Of a DNA stretch of 64,000 nucleotides, positions 49,716 to 57,656 are shown piece after piece. Origin of the DNA: Chthonomonas sp. UBA6659 (GTDB taxonomy: Bacteria > Armatimonadota > Fimbriimonadia > Fimbriimonadales > Fimbriimonadaceae); contig DKKT01000071.1 in assembly GCA_002455425.1 (NCBI GenBank), positions 201,275 through 265,274 of the forward strand, read 5' to 3'. A program made the position numbers and the translations under genes. Position 1 is the stretch's first letter. Each line of letters starts with the position of its first letter. The notes below the pieces were generated by a model. It had not been told where the DNA came from. It saw nothing but the letters and a program-made list of their open reading frames with translations, and did not search any database.

Positions 49716-50246
49716 TTACCAGGGTCTGGCACGAGTGTCGTCATGACCGACATAGCCTGGGCCTGGGACGCCGATGACCTCGACGCGACTGAAGAACTGG
49801 AAGGTCCAATAGCCGTACCAGGTGTAGCCGGTGGTGGTGATCGGAAGAGGCGGCGAAGTGTAGAACAAGACGTTCGAGGTGTTGTAGAACCGGAACCGGA
49901 CGGCGGTGGTTCCAGCTCCACCGACGGCCGTTCGCCAATAGCCCCCGAACCGACGCATCGGAGCGGTGAACCGCCACTCGACGTCGCACTGGCGACCAAA
50001 CATCGCCTGAGTCCCGGTAAGCGGGGGAAGAGGCGCGCCGGTTGTTGCGAGAACCGCCATCAGACCTGCCGGAGGGATCGCCGTCGTCACGGCCCAAGGC
50101 CCCATGGATGGGAACGAGCTGTAAGCGCCGATCCCCATCGAGTCGTACTGCTCGTTGATCCACGTCGGGAAGGGCGGGATCGAGATTTGGGCCTGAGAAG
50201 CGGCAGCCACCGTCGCCAAGGATGCCAGAGCCAAGAATCGCCTCAA
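49716..50246 (-). CDS. Secreted GHDxTRAR-family protein, array member 5 (first in transcription, TTG start)
   Basis: 176 aa. The start is TTG at 50246: it directly begins the signal peptide (RRFLALASLATVAAASQAQ) and has TTGGAGG about 7 bases upstream. Blocks: EQYDSMGIGAYSSFPSM, GTQAMFGRQCDVEWRF, MRRFGGYWRTA, YTSPPLPITTTGYTWYGYW and PGYVGHDDTRARPW. In its VRFRFYNTSNVLFYTSP strand it is closer to member 1 than to members 2-4. It heads the array and probably shares one promoter with the rest. Confidence 0.8.
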   Translation of the reverse strand: MRRFLALASLATVAAASQAQISIPPFPTWINEQYDSMGIGAYSSFPSMGPWAVTTAIPPAGLMAVLATTGAPLPPLTGTQAMFGRQCDVEWRFTAPMRRFGGYWRTAVGGAGTTAVRFRFYNTSNVLFYTSPPLPITTTGYTWYGYWTFQFFSRVEVIGVPGPGYVGHDDTRARPW

Positions 50247-50282
50247 GAGAGTCCTCCAACTGTGTTCGTTGACATATTGCCT

Positions 50283-50297
50283 TTGACACTAGTGTAA
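50283..50297. promoter_or_regulatory. Palindrome overlapping the array promoter (candidate operator)
   Basis: TTGACACTAGTGTAA contains the perfect palindrome ACACTAGTGT. On the minus strand the right half forms TACACT (50291-50296), a -10 element that would give a leader of about 38 bases for the array. A dimeric regulator could bind here. Confidence 0.45.
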
Positions 50298-50351
50298 GGC
50301 AAGTGGGACGAGGTGAATTGGCTCACGTTGCGGAAAACGGCGGGCTCGCGC

Positions 50352-50357
50352 TAACAT
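50352..50357 (+). promoter_or_regulatory. -10 element of ligA (leaderless type)
   Basis: TAACAT ends 7 bases before ATG 50365. Confidence 0.55.
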
Positions 50358-50364
50358 TCGGGCC

Positions 50365-52380
50365 ATGGGTCCGGCAGAAAGGGCCGCCTGGCTCCGGGCG
50401 GAGATCGAGCGTCACAATCGCCTCTACTATGTGCTCGACCAGCCCGAAATCTCCGACTCGTCATGGGATGCGCTCTTCCGAGAACTGGTCGAACTTGAGG
50501 CCGCTCACCCCGATCTCAGGAGCCCGGATAGCCCGACGGCGAGAGTCGGAGCGCCGCCGCGCGAGGGGTTCCCGTCCCATCGGCACCTGGCCCCCATGCT
50601 CTCGCTCGATAACGCGTTTGGGGAGGCCGAGCTTCGCGCCTTCGACGAGCGTATTGTTCGCGGACTCGGGCGTGGAGGACCGATCGCCTACTACGCCGAG
50701 CTCAAGTTCGACGGCCTGTCGATCTCGTTGACCTACGAAGACGGCATTCTCGTCCGGGCGACGACGCGTGGCGACGGCGAGACTGGCGAAGTCGTCACCG
50801 AGAATGCACGAACGGTGCGTGACATCCCCCTCAAGCTGCTCGAACCCCTACCCGGGACCGTCGAGGTCCGAGGCGAGATCCTCCTCTTCAAGAGCGTTTT
50901 TGAAGCGTTGAACGCCGAACGCACCGCGCGCGGCGAGCAGGTCTTTGCGAATCCGCGGAACGCTTCCGCCGGAGCGATGCGCCAGCTTGACAGCCGCATC
51001 ACGGCCTCGCGTCGACTCAATTTCTGTGCGTACGGGCTCGGGGCCGGTCCGCGCCTCGCCGAGACCCAGGGCGAGACGATGAAGGCGTTGGCGAGGCTCG
51101 GATTCGCGATCCGCTCGGAAGGGCAGGTCCTCGATGGCGGGGATGCCTTGGTCGCTTGGGCGGAAAAAATCGAGCGGCGACGCGCAGAACTCCCGTTCGG
51201 GATCGATGGGATTGTCTTCAAAGTCGACCGCTTTGAGGATCAAGATCAACTCGGTTCGACTGCACGCGGGCCGCGCTGGGCGATCGCTTACAAGTTCCCC
51301 GCCGAGCAAGCGTTCACGCGACTCCTCCACATCTCGACCCATGTCGGCAGGACCGGCGTGGTCACTCCCGTAGCCGAGCTCGAGCCGGTCTTCGTGGGGG
51401 GTGTCACCGTCAGTCGGGCAACCCTCCACAACTACGAGGATCTGCGACGCAAGGATGTCCGCGAAGGGGACATCGTGGTCGTCCAGAGGGCGGGAGACGT
51501 GATTCCCGAGGTCATCGGCCCCGTGCTGGAGAAGCGAGAAGGTTCCCTCATGCCACCGGTCGAGCCGACCGTGTGCCCCGAGTGCGGGACCCCGCTTCAA
51601 AGGCAGGAGGGGATGGTTGCGCTCAAGTGCCCCAATCGCGCCTGCCCGGCCCAAGTCAGCGCGAAGCTCATCCACTTCGCAAGCCGTTCGGCGATGGACA
51701 TCGAGGGCCTGGGCGAAAAGCAGATCGTTCGACTCCTCGAGCTCGGCTATCTCACCGATCTGCCCAGTATCTACCGACTTCGTGCGCGGAGAGAAGATCT
51801 GGTGCAGCTCGACCGGATGGGGGAACAAAGCGTGGAGAACCTCCTCGCCGCCATCGAAGTAAGCAAGTCGAGACCGCTCAACCGGCTGCTCTTTGGACTC
51901 GGGATCCGGTTTGTCGGCGACCGGACCGCGGGCGATCTCGCCCGCGAGTTTCGGACGCTCGAAGGCTTCCGTCGTGCCCACTACGACGCGCTCCTCGCGG
52001 TCCCGGATATCGGGCCGAGGACGGCAAGTGAGATCGAATCGTGGCTTGAGGATGAAGAAAACCAAAGCCTGATCGACCAACTCCTCGATGCTGGAGTGGC
52101 TCCCGTGGAAGCCGAAGCGCCCTCCGGAGACCTCTTCGCCGGGAAGACGATCGTGTTCACCGGCAAGCTCGAGCACATCACACGCGAAGGGGCAGAGGCC
52201 ATGGTGATCAAGTGGGGTGGCAAAGCCGCCGGCTCGGTCAGCAAAGCGACGAGTCTCGTTGTTGCCGGGCCAGGGGCCGGGAGCAAGCTCGCGAAAGCGG
52301 AGTCCCTGGGGATCGAGGTGATCGACGAGGCGACCTTTCTCGCGATGCTACCGGACGGCGAAGCCGAGAGCCTCAGGTAA
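50365..52380 (+). CDS. ligA: NAD-dependent DNA ligase
   Basis: 671 aa, normal length. It seals nicks in DNA replication and repair using NAD. Domain order is typical: Ia (YYVLDQPEISDSSWDALFREL), adenylation domain with Lys114 in AELKFDG, OB fold, Cys4 zinc finger (CPECGTPL to CPNRACPAQ), helix-hairpin-helix repeats, and a C-terminal BRCT domain from about residue 594. ATG 50365 gives the usual start and follows a TAACAT by 7 bases. Its last 33 bases overlap the 3' end of trmFO on the other strand. Confidence 0.96.
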   Translation: MGPAERAAWLRAEIERHNRLYYVLDQPEISDSSWDALFRELVELEAAHPDLRSPDSPTARVGAPPREGFPSHRHLAPMLSLDNAFGEAELRAFDERIVRGLGRGGPIAYYAELKFDGLSISLTYEDGILVRATTRGDGETGEVVTENARTVRDIPLKLLEPLPGTVEVRGEILLFKSVFEALNAERTARGEQVFANPRNASAGAMRQLDSRITASRRLNFCAYGLGAGPRLAETQGETMKALARLGFAIRSEGQVLDGGDALVAWAEKIERRRAELPFGIDGIVFKVDRFEDQDQLGSTARGPRWAIAYKFPAEQAFTRLLHISTHVGRTGVVTPVAELEPVFVGGVTVSRATLHNYEDLRRKDVREGDIVVVQRAGDVIPEVIGPVLEKREGSLMPPVEPTVCPECGTPLQRQEGMVALKCPNRACPAQVSAKLIHFASRSAMDIEGLGEKQIVRLLELGYLTDLPSIYRLRARREDLVQLDRMGEQSVENLLAAIEVSKSRPLNRLLFGLGIRFVGDRTAGDLAREFRTLEGFRRAHYDALLAVPDIGPRTASEIESWLEDEENQSLIDQLLDAGVAPVEAEAPSGDLFAGKTIVFTGKLEHITREGAEAMVIKWGGKAAGSVSKATSLVVAGPGAGSKLAKAESLGIEVIDEATFLAMLPDGEAESLR

Positions 52381-53739
52381 CCATGCGGTGAAGGCGGCCT
52401 CGGCGGCAGCCAGCTTAACTTCCTGTCGGCGGCCGCGATCCTTGATCGGAGGTTCGGGTTCTTGGAAGAGACCCCAGTTGATGTTCATCGGAGCAAATTC
52501 TCGCTCGGTCCGGTCTTGGAGGTGGGCCAGGAGGGAACCGTAAGCCGATGCCCGTGGCGGCGGTCCAACCCGCTCGCCTCGCTCGACGGCGGCCGCGTGA
52601 ATTCCCGCGAGGATGCCCATGGCCGCGCTCTCCACATAGCCCTCCACTCCCGTAAGCTGTCCGGCAACAAAGAGCCCCCGACGGGCTCGCATTTCCAACC
52701 TTTCGGTGAGAACGTTCGGCGCTTCGAGATAGGTGTTGCGGTGGATGACGCCGAACCGGACGAACTCCGCGTTTTCGAGTCCGGGAACAAGTCGAAACAC
52801 ACGCTTCTGTTCGCCCCATTTGAGTCGCGTCTGACAGGCGACGAGCGAGAAGAGGGATCTCTCGCGATTCTCGGGTCGGAGCTGAAGCGCGGCATACGGT
52901 CGGCGTCCCGTGCGCGGGTCCCGGAGGCCGACGGGCTTGAAGTTCCCGAAGGCCAACGATCGCGCGCCCTTGTCCGCAATCGCCTCTATCGGCGTGCAGC
53001 CCGAGAAGTACTTGATCTGCTCCAGAAATCGCTCCTCCCGGAGGCGCGGATCGACCACCTTGTGTTCGTCATCCTCGGCCTCGAAGTCATGGATCGGAGC
53101 CCTTTCAGCAGTGACGAGTTCTTGGACGAAACGCGCGTAGGACTCCTGGTCGAACGGGCAATTCAGGTAGTCGTCACCACCCTTGTCGTAGCGACTCTGT
53201 GCGAAGATCACCGAACGGTCAAGCGTGGTCGCATCCACCACTGGGCTGACGGCATCGTAGAAATAGAGGTGCTCGCGTCCCGCGAGCTCTGCCAGGTATG
53301 CGGAGAGGCCCGCGCTCGTCAAAGGGCCGGTCGCGAGAATCACCGGCCCGTCCCTGAGCGCTTGTTCGACCAGGATGCCGTCGAATTCGGTCCGGACGAC
53401 CTCGATCGCGGGGTGTGACCCGATCGCCGAGGTGATCGCTTCGGCGTACCGGTCGCGGTCGACGCAAAGGGCCTCACCGCCAGGCACGGCGTGGGCTTCG
53501 CCGGTCGGGATGACGAGCGAACCGAGCGCGACCATCTCTTGCTTGAGACGTCCAGCCGGGGTCGTCGCGAGCTTCGACTTGAAACTGTTCGAACAGACGA
53601 GTTCGCACAAGAGAGGTGTCTTGTGGGCCGGCGTCATCCGGACGGGGCGCATTTCGACCAGACGCACTTGTGCGCCGCGTCGCGCGGCGGCCCATGCCGC
53701 CTCGACCCCCGCGAATCCGCCTCCGACCACGGTTACCAT
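52348..53739 (-). CDS. trmFO: FADH2/folate-dependent tRNA (uracil-54-C5)-methyltransferase TrmFO
   Basis: 463 aa from ATG 53739. It methylates U54 of tRNA (T-loop) using methylenetetrahydrofolate and FAD. The FAD-binding VVGGGFAGVEAAWAAARRGA begins the protein. Further blocks are CELVCSNSFKSKL, PTGEAHAVPGGEALCVDRDR, YFYDAVSPVVD, and LFVAGQLTGVEGYVESAAMG. The frame extends 21 codons further upstream, but ATG 53739 starts right at the FAD motif and follows CACAAT by 7 bases. The 3' end overlaps ligA by 33 bases. Confidence 0.95.
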   Translation of the reverse strand: MVTVVGGGFAGVEAAWAAARRGAQVRLVEMRPVRMTPAHKTPLLCELVCSNSFKSKLATTPAGRLKQEMVALGSLVIPTGEAHAVPGGEALCVDRDRYAEAITSAIGSHPAIEVVRTEFDGILVEQALRDGPVILATGPLTSAGLSAYLAELAGREHLYFYDAVSPVVDATTLDRSVIFAQSRYDKGGDDYLNCPFDQESYARFVQELVTAERAPIHDFEAEDDEHKVVDPRLREERFLEQIKYFSGCTPIEAIADKGARSLAFGNFKPVGLRDPRTGRRPYAALQLRPENRERSLFSLVACQTRLKWGEQKRVFRLVPGLENAEFVRFGVIHRNTYLEAPNVLTERLEMRARRGLFVAGQLTGVEGYVESAAMGILAGIHAAAVERGERVGPPPRASAYGSLLAHLQDRTEREFAPMNINWGLFQEPEPPIKDRGRRQEVKLAAAEAAFTAWLPEALGFAVR

Positions 53740-53746
53740 GGAAGCG

Positions 53747-53752
53747 ATTGTG
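53747..53752 (-). promoter_or_regulatory. -10-like element of trmFO
   Basis: CACAAT on the minus strand ends 7 bases before ATG 53739. Confidence 0.5.
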
Positions 53753-53837
53753 ACCGAAGCCCGCCGAGGCGTATCACACGCGTCAGGGCAACATCCTTTC
53801 AACGTTCGGCTCGCAGTTGTGCGGGGCGAGAGGAGAG

Positions 53838-54605
53838 ATGATGAGACGATTCACAGTTTTGTCTCTGGTTGTTCTGGGTGGACTGCAGGGAGCTTCGGCG
53901 ATCGACGTCGTGATCCCGTATTCGACGGCGTACGGAACGAATCCAAGTTCGCCGGGCACGGGTCTATGTGGCGATTATTGGAACATGGGCCCGTTCTACG
54001 ACAATTCAACGGCATGGGCGCATGCGGGGGCGAACCCGGCTGATGCAACCTTCAAGAGCACGCTTCTGGACTACCCGAACGGCGGCATCGACACCTTATT
54101 CGACGGGAACTCCCTCAACGACTGGTTGGGCATCGACGCCGGCACCTTGATGCCCGCGGCGGTCGGGTCGAATGCTTTGGAGACGTCCCTTTGGCGTTTT
54201 CGCGGAGCGATTTCGATCTTGGACGCGTATGACCAGGATTCGGGTGCCCCCGGCATCAACGTCACGTTCGGCCTCGGTTCGGACGACGGGAGCGGGCTCC
54301 GAATCGGGGGGATCGACGTGATCGACAACGGCGGCGACCACGGCTTCGGCTACATCGTTCAGCGAGTTTCCTTCGAGGCCGCTGGACTGTATCCCATCGA
54401 TATCATCGCCTACGAGAACTTCGGCATCACCGGGATCGAGTGGGCAAGTTCGATCCCAGGTGGCCCAGATTCGGGCGTTCCGAGTGGAACCGTCGGAGTC
54501 GTTCCGACTTCGGTTTTGTACGACTGCGTCGTGCCGGAGCCCGGCTCGCTCCTCGCGATCGGCTTCGGCGTCACCCTGCTGGCTCTGCGCCGCCGTCGAC
54601 GGTGA
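53838..54605 (+). CDS. PEP-CTERM-sorted protein with PA14-like domain
   Basis: 255 aa. A signal peptide ends near QGASAIDVV. Residues about 125-200 resemble a PA14-type domain (FGLGSDDGSGLRIGGIDVID, then a Gly-rich GGDHGFGYIV turn). The C-terminus VPEPGSLLAIGFGVTLLALRRRRR-like tail has the PEP motif, a membrane helix and an Arg cluster. This is the sorting signal for an exosortase encoded elsewhere. A GAGAGGAGAG ribosome-binding site is directly upstream. A second in-frame Met follows the first. A strong terminator follows. Confidence 0.82.
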   Translation: MMRRFTVLSLVVLGGLQGASAIDVVIPYSTAYGTNPSSPGTGLCGDYWNMGPFYDNSTAWAHAGANPADATFKSTLLDYPNGGIDTLFDGNSLNDWLGIDAGTLMPAAVGSNALETSLWRFRGAISILDAYDQDSGAPGINVTFGLGSDDGSGLRIGGIDVIDNGGDHGFGYIVQRVSFEAAGLYPIDIIAYENFGITGIEWASSIPGGPDSGVPSGTVGVVPTSVLYDCVVPEPGSLLAIGFGVTLLALRRRRR

Positions 54606-54612
54606 AGTCCGC

Positions 54613-54647
54613 TTGGCGTTCCGGGCATGCTTTGCCCGGAACGCCAA
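54613..54647 (+). terminator. Strong terminator after the PEP-CTERM gene
   Basis: TTGGCGTTCCGGGCA (54613-54627) pairs perfectly with TGCCCGGAACGCCAA (54633-54647) around a 5-base loop, 7 bases after the stop. Confidence 0.82.
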
Positions 54648-54683
54648 ATCCTCTTGACGCTCGCGGTCGTATCTACGAGTGAG

Positions 54684-55643
54684 ATGAAGCCGAACTACCC
54701 CGTTCCTTTCGCGCCTGGGGTCGATGTCTCTGCTTACCAGGCCCAGCGAGCGAACACGATTCCGAATCCGATCCCCTTCTTGATCTTCGTCGGGTTCACG
54801 ACGGCCGGCGTCTTGGTCTTTGGGCCGACCCCCCAAACCCCGATCGCGCTGTTCGGCATGATCGCGTGCGCCGGCGTCGGCGGGCTGCTTGCCTCGGCCA
54901 TTCGTGTCGCCGCCCAATGGGAGAAGGCACTCGTCTTCCGGCTCGGCAAGTATGTCTCGACGAAGGGGCCGGGGATGTTCTGGATTCTGCCCTTCTTCGA
55001 CGCCGTGAGGACGGTGGACACACGCATCATGACCCTCGAGATCCCGCGGCGACAGGCGATCACCAAGGACAACGTCCCGGTGTCACTGGACGGCGTGATC
55101 TTCCTCCGGGTCAGCGACCCGGGCGAGGCGGTGATCAAGGTTCGCGATTACCAGCATGCGATCCAGCAGTACGCTCAGACCGCGCTCCGCGACATTATCG
55201 GAAGCATGACCTTGGATGAGATCCTTGCCGATCGGGAGCTTGTGGGGCAGAAGATCGAGCACCTGGTCGAGACGGAAGTGGACGGCTGGGGACTTGAAGT
55301 CGCCGGCATCCGAATCCAGGACATCGAGCTTCCCGAGGATCTCAAGCGGGTGATGGCCCGCCAGGCCTCGGCCGAGCGCGAAAAGCGAGCCACGATCACC
55401 AAGGCTGAGGGCGACCGGGAGGCGGCGGTCAACCTCGCCGCGGCGGCAGACATGATGTCGACAAGTCCAGGAGCGCTCCAACTCCGGACCCTCCAAACCC
55501 TGGACGGCCTTGGGACCTCTCCCTCGAACACCGTCATCATCACCCTCCCGATGGAAATGGTCGATGCTCTCCGGGCAGTCCCGCAATTCGCCGACCTTCT
55601 CGCCAAGCAGTCGGAAAAGAAGCCGATCCACCCTGGCCCGTGA
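54684..55643 (+). CDS. SPFH/Band 7 (slipin-like) membrane protein
   Basis: 319 aa from ATG 54684. Two hydrophobic segments (about 36-50 and 55-75) precede a Band 7 domain: WEKALVFRLGKYVSTKGPGMF, PRRQAITKDNVPVSLDGVIF and YAQTALRDIIGSMTLDEIL. A helical EREKRATITKAEGDREAAVN coiled coil follows. It resembles slipin/stomatin proteins that scaffold membrane complexes. An NfeD partner gene is not adjacent. The upstream in-frame ATG at 54627 lies inside the preceding terminator and is rejected. Confidence 0.88.
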   Translation: MKPNYPVPFAPGVDVSAYQAQRANTIPNPIPFLIFVGFTTAGVLVFGPTPQTPIALFGMIACAGVGGLLASAIRVAAQWEKALVFRLGKYVSTKGPGMFWILPFFDAVRTVDTRIMTLEIPRRQAITKDNVPVSLDGVIFLRVSDPGEAVIKVRDYQHAIQQYAQTALRDIIGSMTLDEILADRELVGQKIEHLVETEVDGWGLEVAGIRIQDIELPEDLKRVMARQASAEREKRATITKAEGDREAAVNLAAAADMMSTSPGALQLRTLQTLDGLGTSPSNTVIITLPMEMVDALRAVPQFADLLAKQSEKKPIHPGP

Positions 55644-55651
55644 CGTCGTGC

Positions 55652-55657
55652 TATAAC
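55652..55657 (+). promoter_or_regulatory. -10 element of the TauE-type gene (leaderless type)
   Basis: TATAAC ends 5 bases before ATG 55663. Confidence 0.6.
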
Positions 55658-55662
55658 CGGCC

Positions 55663-56436
55663 ATGCTGGCAGCGCCGACCGATGGGCTCTCTCTCGCGCT
55701 GCTCGTGCTCGCCGGAATCGTGGCCTCCGCGATCAACGCCGTGGCCGGGGGTGGCTCTCTCGTCTCGTTTCCGACCTTGGTCGGGCTCGGCGTTCCTCCG
55801 CTCATCGCGAACGCGACCAATGCCGTCGCGCTTTGGCCCGGCTCGCTGGCGAGCGCGATCGGCTTCTGGAGCAAACTCGCTACCGTCAAAGACGACCTCG
55901 TCCGGCTCCTGCTCGTGACGCTCATCGGCTCTGCCGGGGGAGCCTGGCTCCTCATCTCGACGCCTCAGTCGGTTTTTCGGGCTGTGATCCCCGGGTTGCT
56001 CCTCGTCGCGACCCTCCTCCTCGCCTACCAGCCTCGGATTAAGACCTGGTCGCAGGGGCGGACCCACCGGGCGGCACCCTGGATCGCCGCTCTTCTTCAG
56101 TTTCTGGTCGCGATCTATGGCGGCTATTTCGGGGCGGGGATGGGAATCCTGATGCTCGCCGTCTTCGGCCTCTATCTCGCCGGCGACATCCACGAGCACA
56201 ACGCAATCAAGAGTTGGCTCGCCGTCGTCATCAATGCGACGGCAACGCTCGTGTTCCTATTTGCCGGAGTCGTCCTGCTCGTTCCCGCGCTGGCGCTGAT
56301 GGTCGGCGCGCTCGTCGGCGGCTACTTGGGAGCGGTGTGGTCCCAGAAGGTCGAAGCCGAGCTCCTGCGCAAGGCGATCGTCGTCCTTGGCTTCGTCTTG
56401 ACCGCGTGGTTCACCTATCAGGTGGTGGCAGGATGA
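55663..56436 (+). CDS. TauE/SafE-family permease
   Basis: 257 aa with about eight hydrophobic segments in two repeats. Signature blocks are AGIVASAINAVAGGGSLVSFP and AIYGGYFGAGMGILMLAVFGL, the two Gly-rich loops of the TauE/SafE (DUF81) family, which moves sulfite, sulfonates or related anions. The substrate cannot be told. It overlaps the next gene by 4 bases (ATGA). Confidence 0.87.
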   Translation: MLAAPTDGLSLALLVLAGIVASAINAVAGGGSLVSFPTLVGLGVPPLIANATNAVALWPGSLASAIGFWSKLATVKDDLVRLLLVTLIGSAGGAWLLISTPQSVFRAVIPGLLLVATLLLAYQPRIKTWSQGRTHRAAPWIAALLQFLVAIYGGYFGAGMGILMLAVFGLYLAGDIHEHNAIKSWLAVVINATATLVFLFAGVVLLVPALALMVGALVGGYLGAVWSQKVEAELLRKAIVVLGFVLTAWFTYQVVAG

Positions 56437-57215
56437 GGTGGGGCGTCGTGATCGCCGCCGGCGGGGAAGTGGAACCCGAGCTGGACGCTGTGCTTGGCGT
56501 GCGGCGCAAGGCGATGGCGGTGATCGCGGGACGAACCAGCCTCGCCCACACGCTCGCCGCTGTCGAAGCCGCCGACCTCGGTCCTTGCGTGACCGTCACC
56601 GGGGTCGAGATCGCGAGCGAGGTGACCTACGGCACGTTTGTGCCCGAAGGCGCATCAGCCGTCGAGAACGCCCATCTTGGCCTTCAGGTGCTCGGCGAGC
56701 ACGTCCAGGGGGTGCTCTTCCTTCCTGCCGACACACCCTTGTTGCGCGCCGAAGACCTCGTTCGGTTCACCGAAACCGTACTACGCCGAGCCGACGCGGA
56801 GGGCAAGCCGCATCGGTGGTACGCGACCGGTCTTTCGCCTTCTGCCGAATTCGCCCGCGTGTATCCCGGCGTTCCGTTCGAGAGCTTGCGGCTTCGGGAG
56901 GGGCCTCACCTCAGCGGCGCGCTCTACGCGTGTAGCCGGGACGGGCTGGTCCACATTCTCGAACTTGCCACGTCGATACGTCGCTCCCGCAAGAACCAGA
57001 TGAAGATGCTCTGGAAGCTGGGGCTCTGGAACCTCGTCCGGTATCGGGCAGGGCGCATCTCACTGTCCGAAGCCGAGCGGATTCTGGCTCAAGCGCTCGG
57101 GGGTGCAGCCTGGATCGACCCGAACTGCCACCCCTCGACGTGTCTCGACTTCGACAATCCGGAGGACTGGCAGGCTCTCCTGAGGCTGGTAGAAAACGGA
57201 AACAGGCCCGACTGA
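56433..57215 (+). CDS. MobA-like nucleotidyltransferase family protein
   Basis: 260 aa. The N-terminal VVIAAGGEVEPELDAVLGVRRKAM resembles the nucleotide-binding loop of the MobA/NTP-transferase fold, and VLFLPADTPLLRAEDLV contains the metal-binding Asp. The C-terminal third (about 160-260) is less typical, with RRSRKNQMKMLWKLGL and PNCHPSTCLDFDNPED. The last motif resembles the DIDTPEDL ending of such enzymes. The transferred molecule is unknown. It overlaps the TauE-type gene by 4 bases. Its stop codon lies inside a terminator hairpin. Confidence 0.75.
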   Translation: MRWGVVIAAGGEVEPELDAVLGVRRKAMAVIAGRTSLAHTLAAVEAADLGPCVTVTGVEIASEVTYGTFVPEGASAVENAHLGLQVLGEHVQGVLFLPADTPLLRAEDLVRFTETVLRRADAEGKPHRWYATGLSPSAEFARVYPGVPFESLRLREGPHLSGALYACSRDGLVHILELATSIRRSRKNQMKMLWKLGLWNLVRYRAGRISLSEAERILAQALGGAAWIDPNCHPSTCLDFDNPEDWQALLRLVENGNRPD

Positions 57216-57236
57216 GTCGCGCTCAGTCGGGCCTGT
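57202..57236 (+). terminator. Terminator hairpin containing a stop codon
   Basis: ACAGGCCCGACTGAG (57202-57216) pairs perfectly with CTCAGTCGGGCCTGT (57222-57236), loop 5 bases. The TGA of the upstream gene (57213-57215) is inside the left arm. Confidence 0.8.
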
Positions 57237-57238
57237 CG

Positions 57239-57260
57239 TGGACCGCCTCGTGGCGGTCCA
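57239..57260 (-). terminator. Terminator hairpin for the 64-aa protein gene
   Basis: TGGACCGCC (57239-57247) pairs with GGCGGTCCA (57252-57260), 9 bp with a TCGT loop, 3 bases after the stop of the minus-strand gene. Confidence 0.7.
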
Positions 57261-57263
57261 GGC

Positions 57264-57458
57264 TCAAACTTCCTTGACGTTGGTGGCCTTGTAGGTGGCC
57301 TCGTTGACGAACTTGAAGAGCTTGCTGCCCTGGTACTCGGCGGTGAGAGCGTAGCGAATCTGGGTGCCCGACTTCGTCTTGCGCTCCATCGTGGTCTTGC
57401 GGACATCCGATTCCGGAACGTCCACGTGCGATCGTGTCTTGAGATTGTAAAACTGCAT
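57264..57458 (-). CDS. Small cytoplasmic protein of unknown function
   Basis: 64 aa. Charged and soluble, with MQFYNLKTRSHVDVPESDV followed by RKTTMERKTKSGTQIRYALTA. CGGAGGG lies about 5 bases before the ATG, and a terminator hairpin directly follows the stop, so it is a self-contained gene. I do not recognise the family. The start could be a short DNA- or nucleotide-binding fold, but this is a guess. Confidence 0.7.
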   Translation of the reverse strand: MQFYNLKTRSHVDVPESDVRKTTMERKTKSGTQIRYALTAEYQGSKLFKFVNEATYKATNVKEV

Positions 57459-57656
57459 CTGTCCCTCCGTTGGCCTTTTCGGTTGGTTCGAGGGCCACGT
57501 CTTTGCGCGTCGAGACGCATGACCGAGGCTCCCTCGACTCTAGGCTCTTTCGAGTCCTCGCTAAGTTTGCAATCTGGAGGGCCGTTCGTGCAAGATGGGA
57601 AGTGAAATTCGCCGGTATTTGGCTTGAATTTGATTCCTGAATTGGGTGTTGTGCAA

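Noticed and set aside
50283..50288. TTGACA as a -35 box for ligA
   Set aside because: No -10 element lies 16-18 bases downstream on the plus strand; ligA has its own TAACAT near the ATG.
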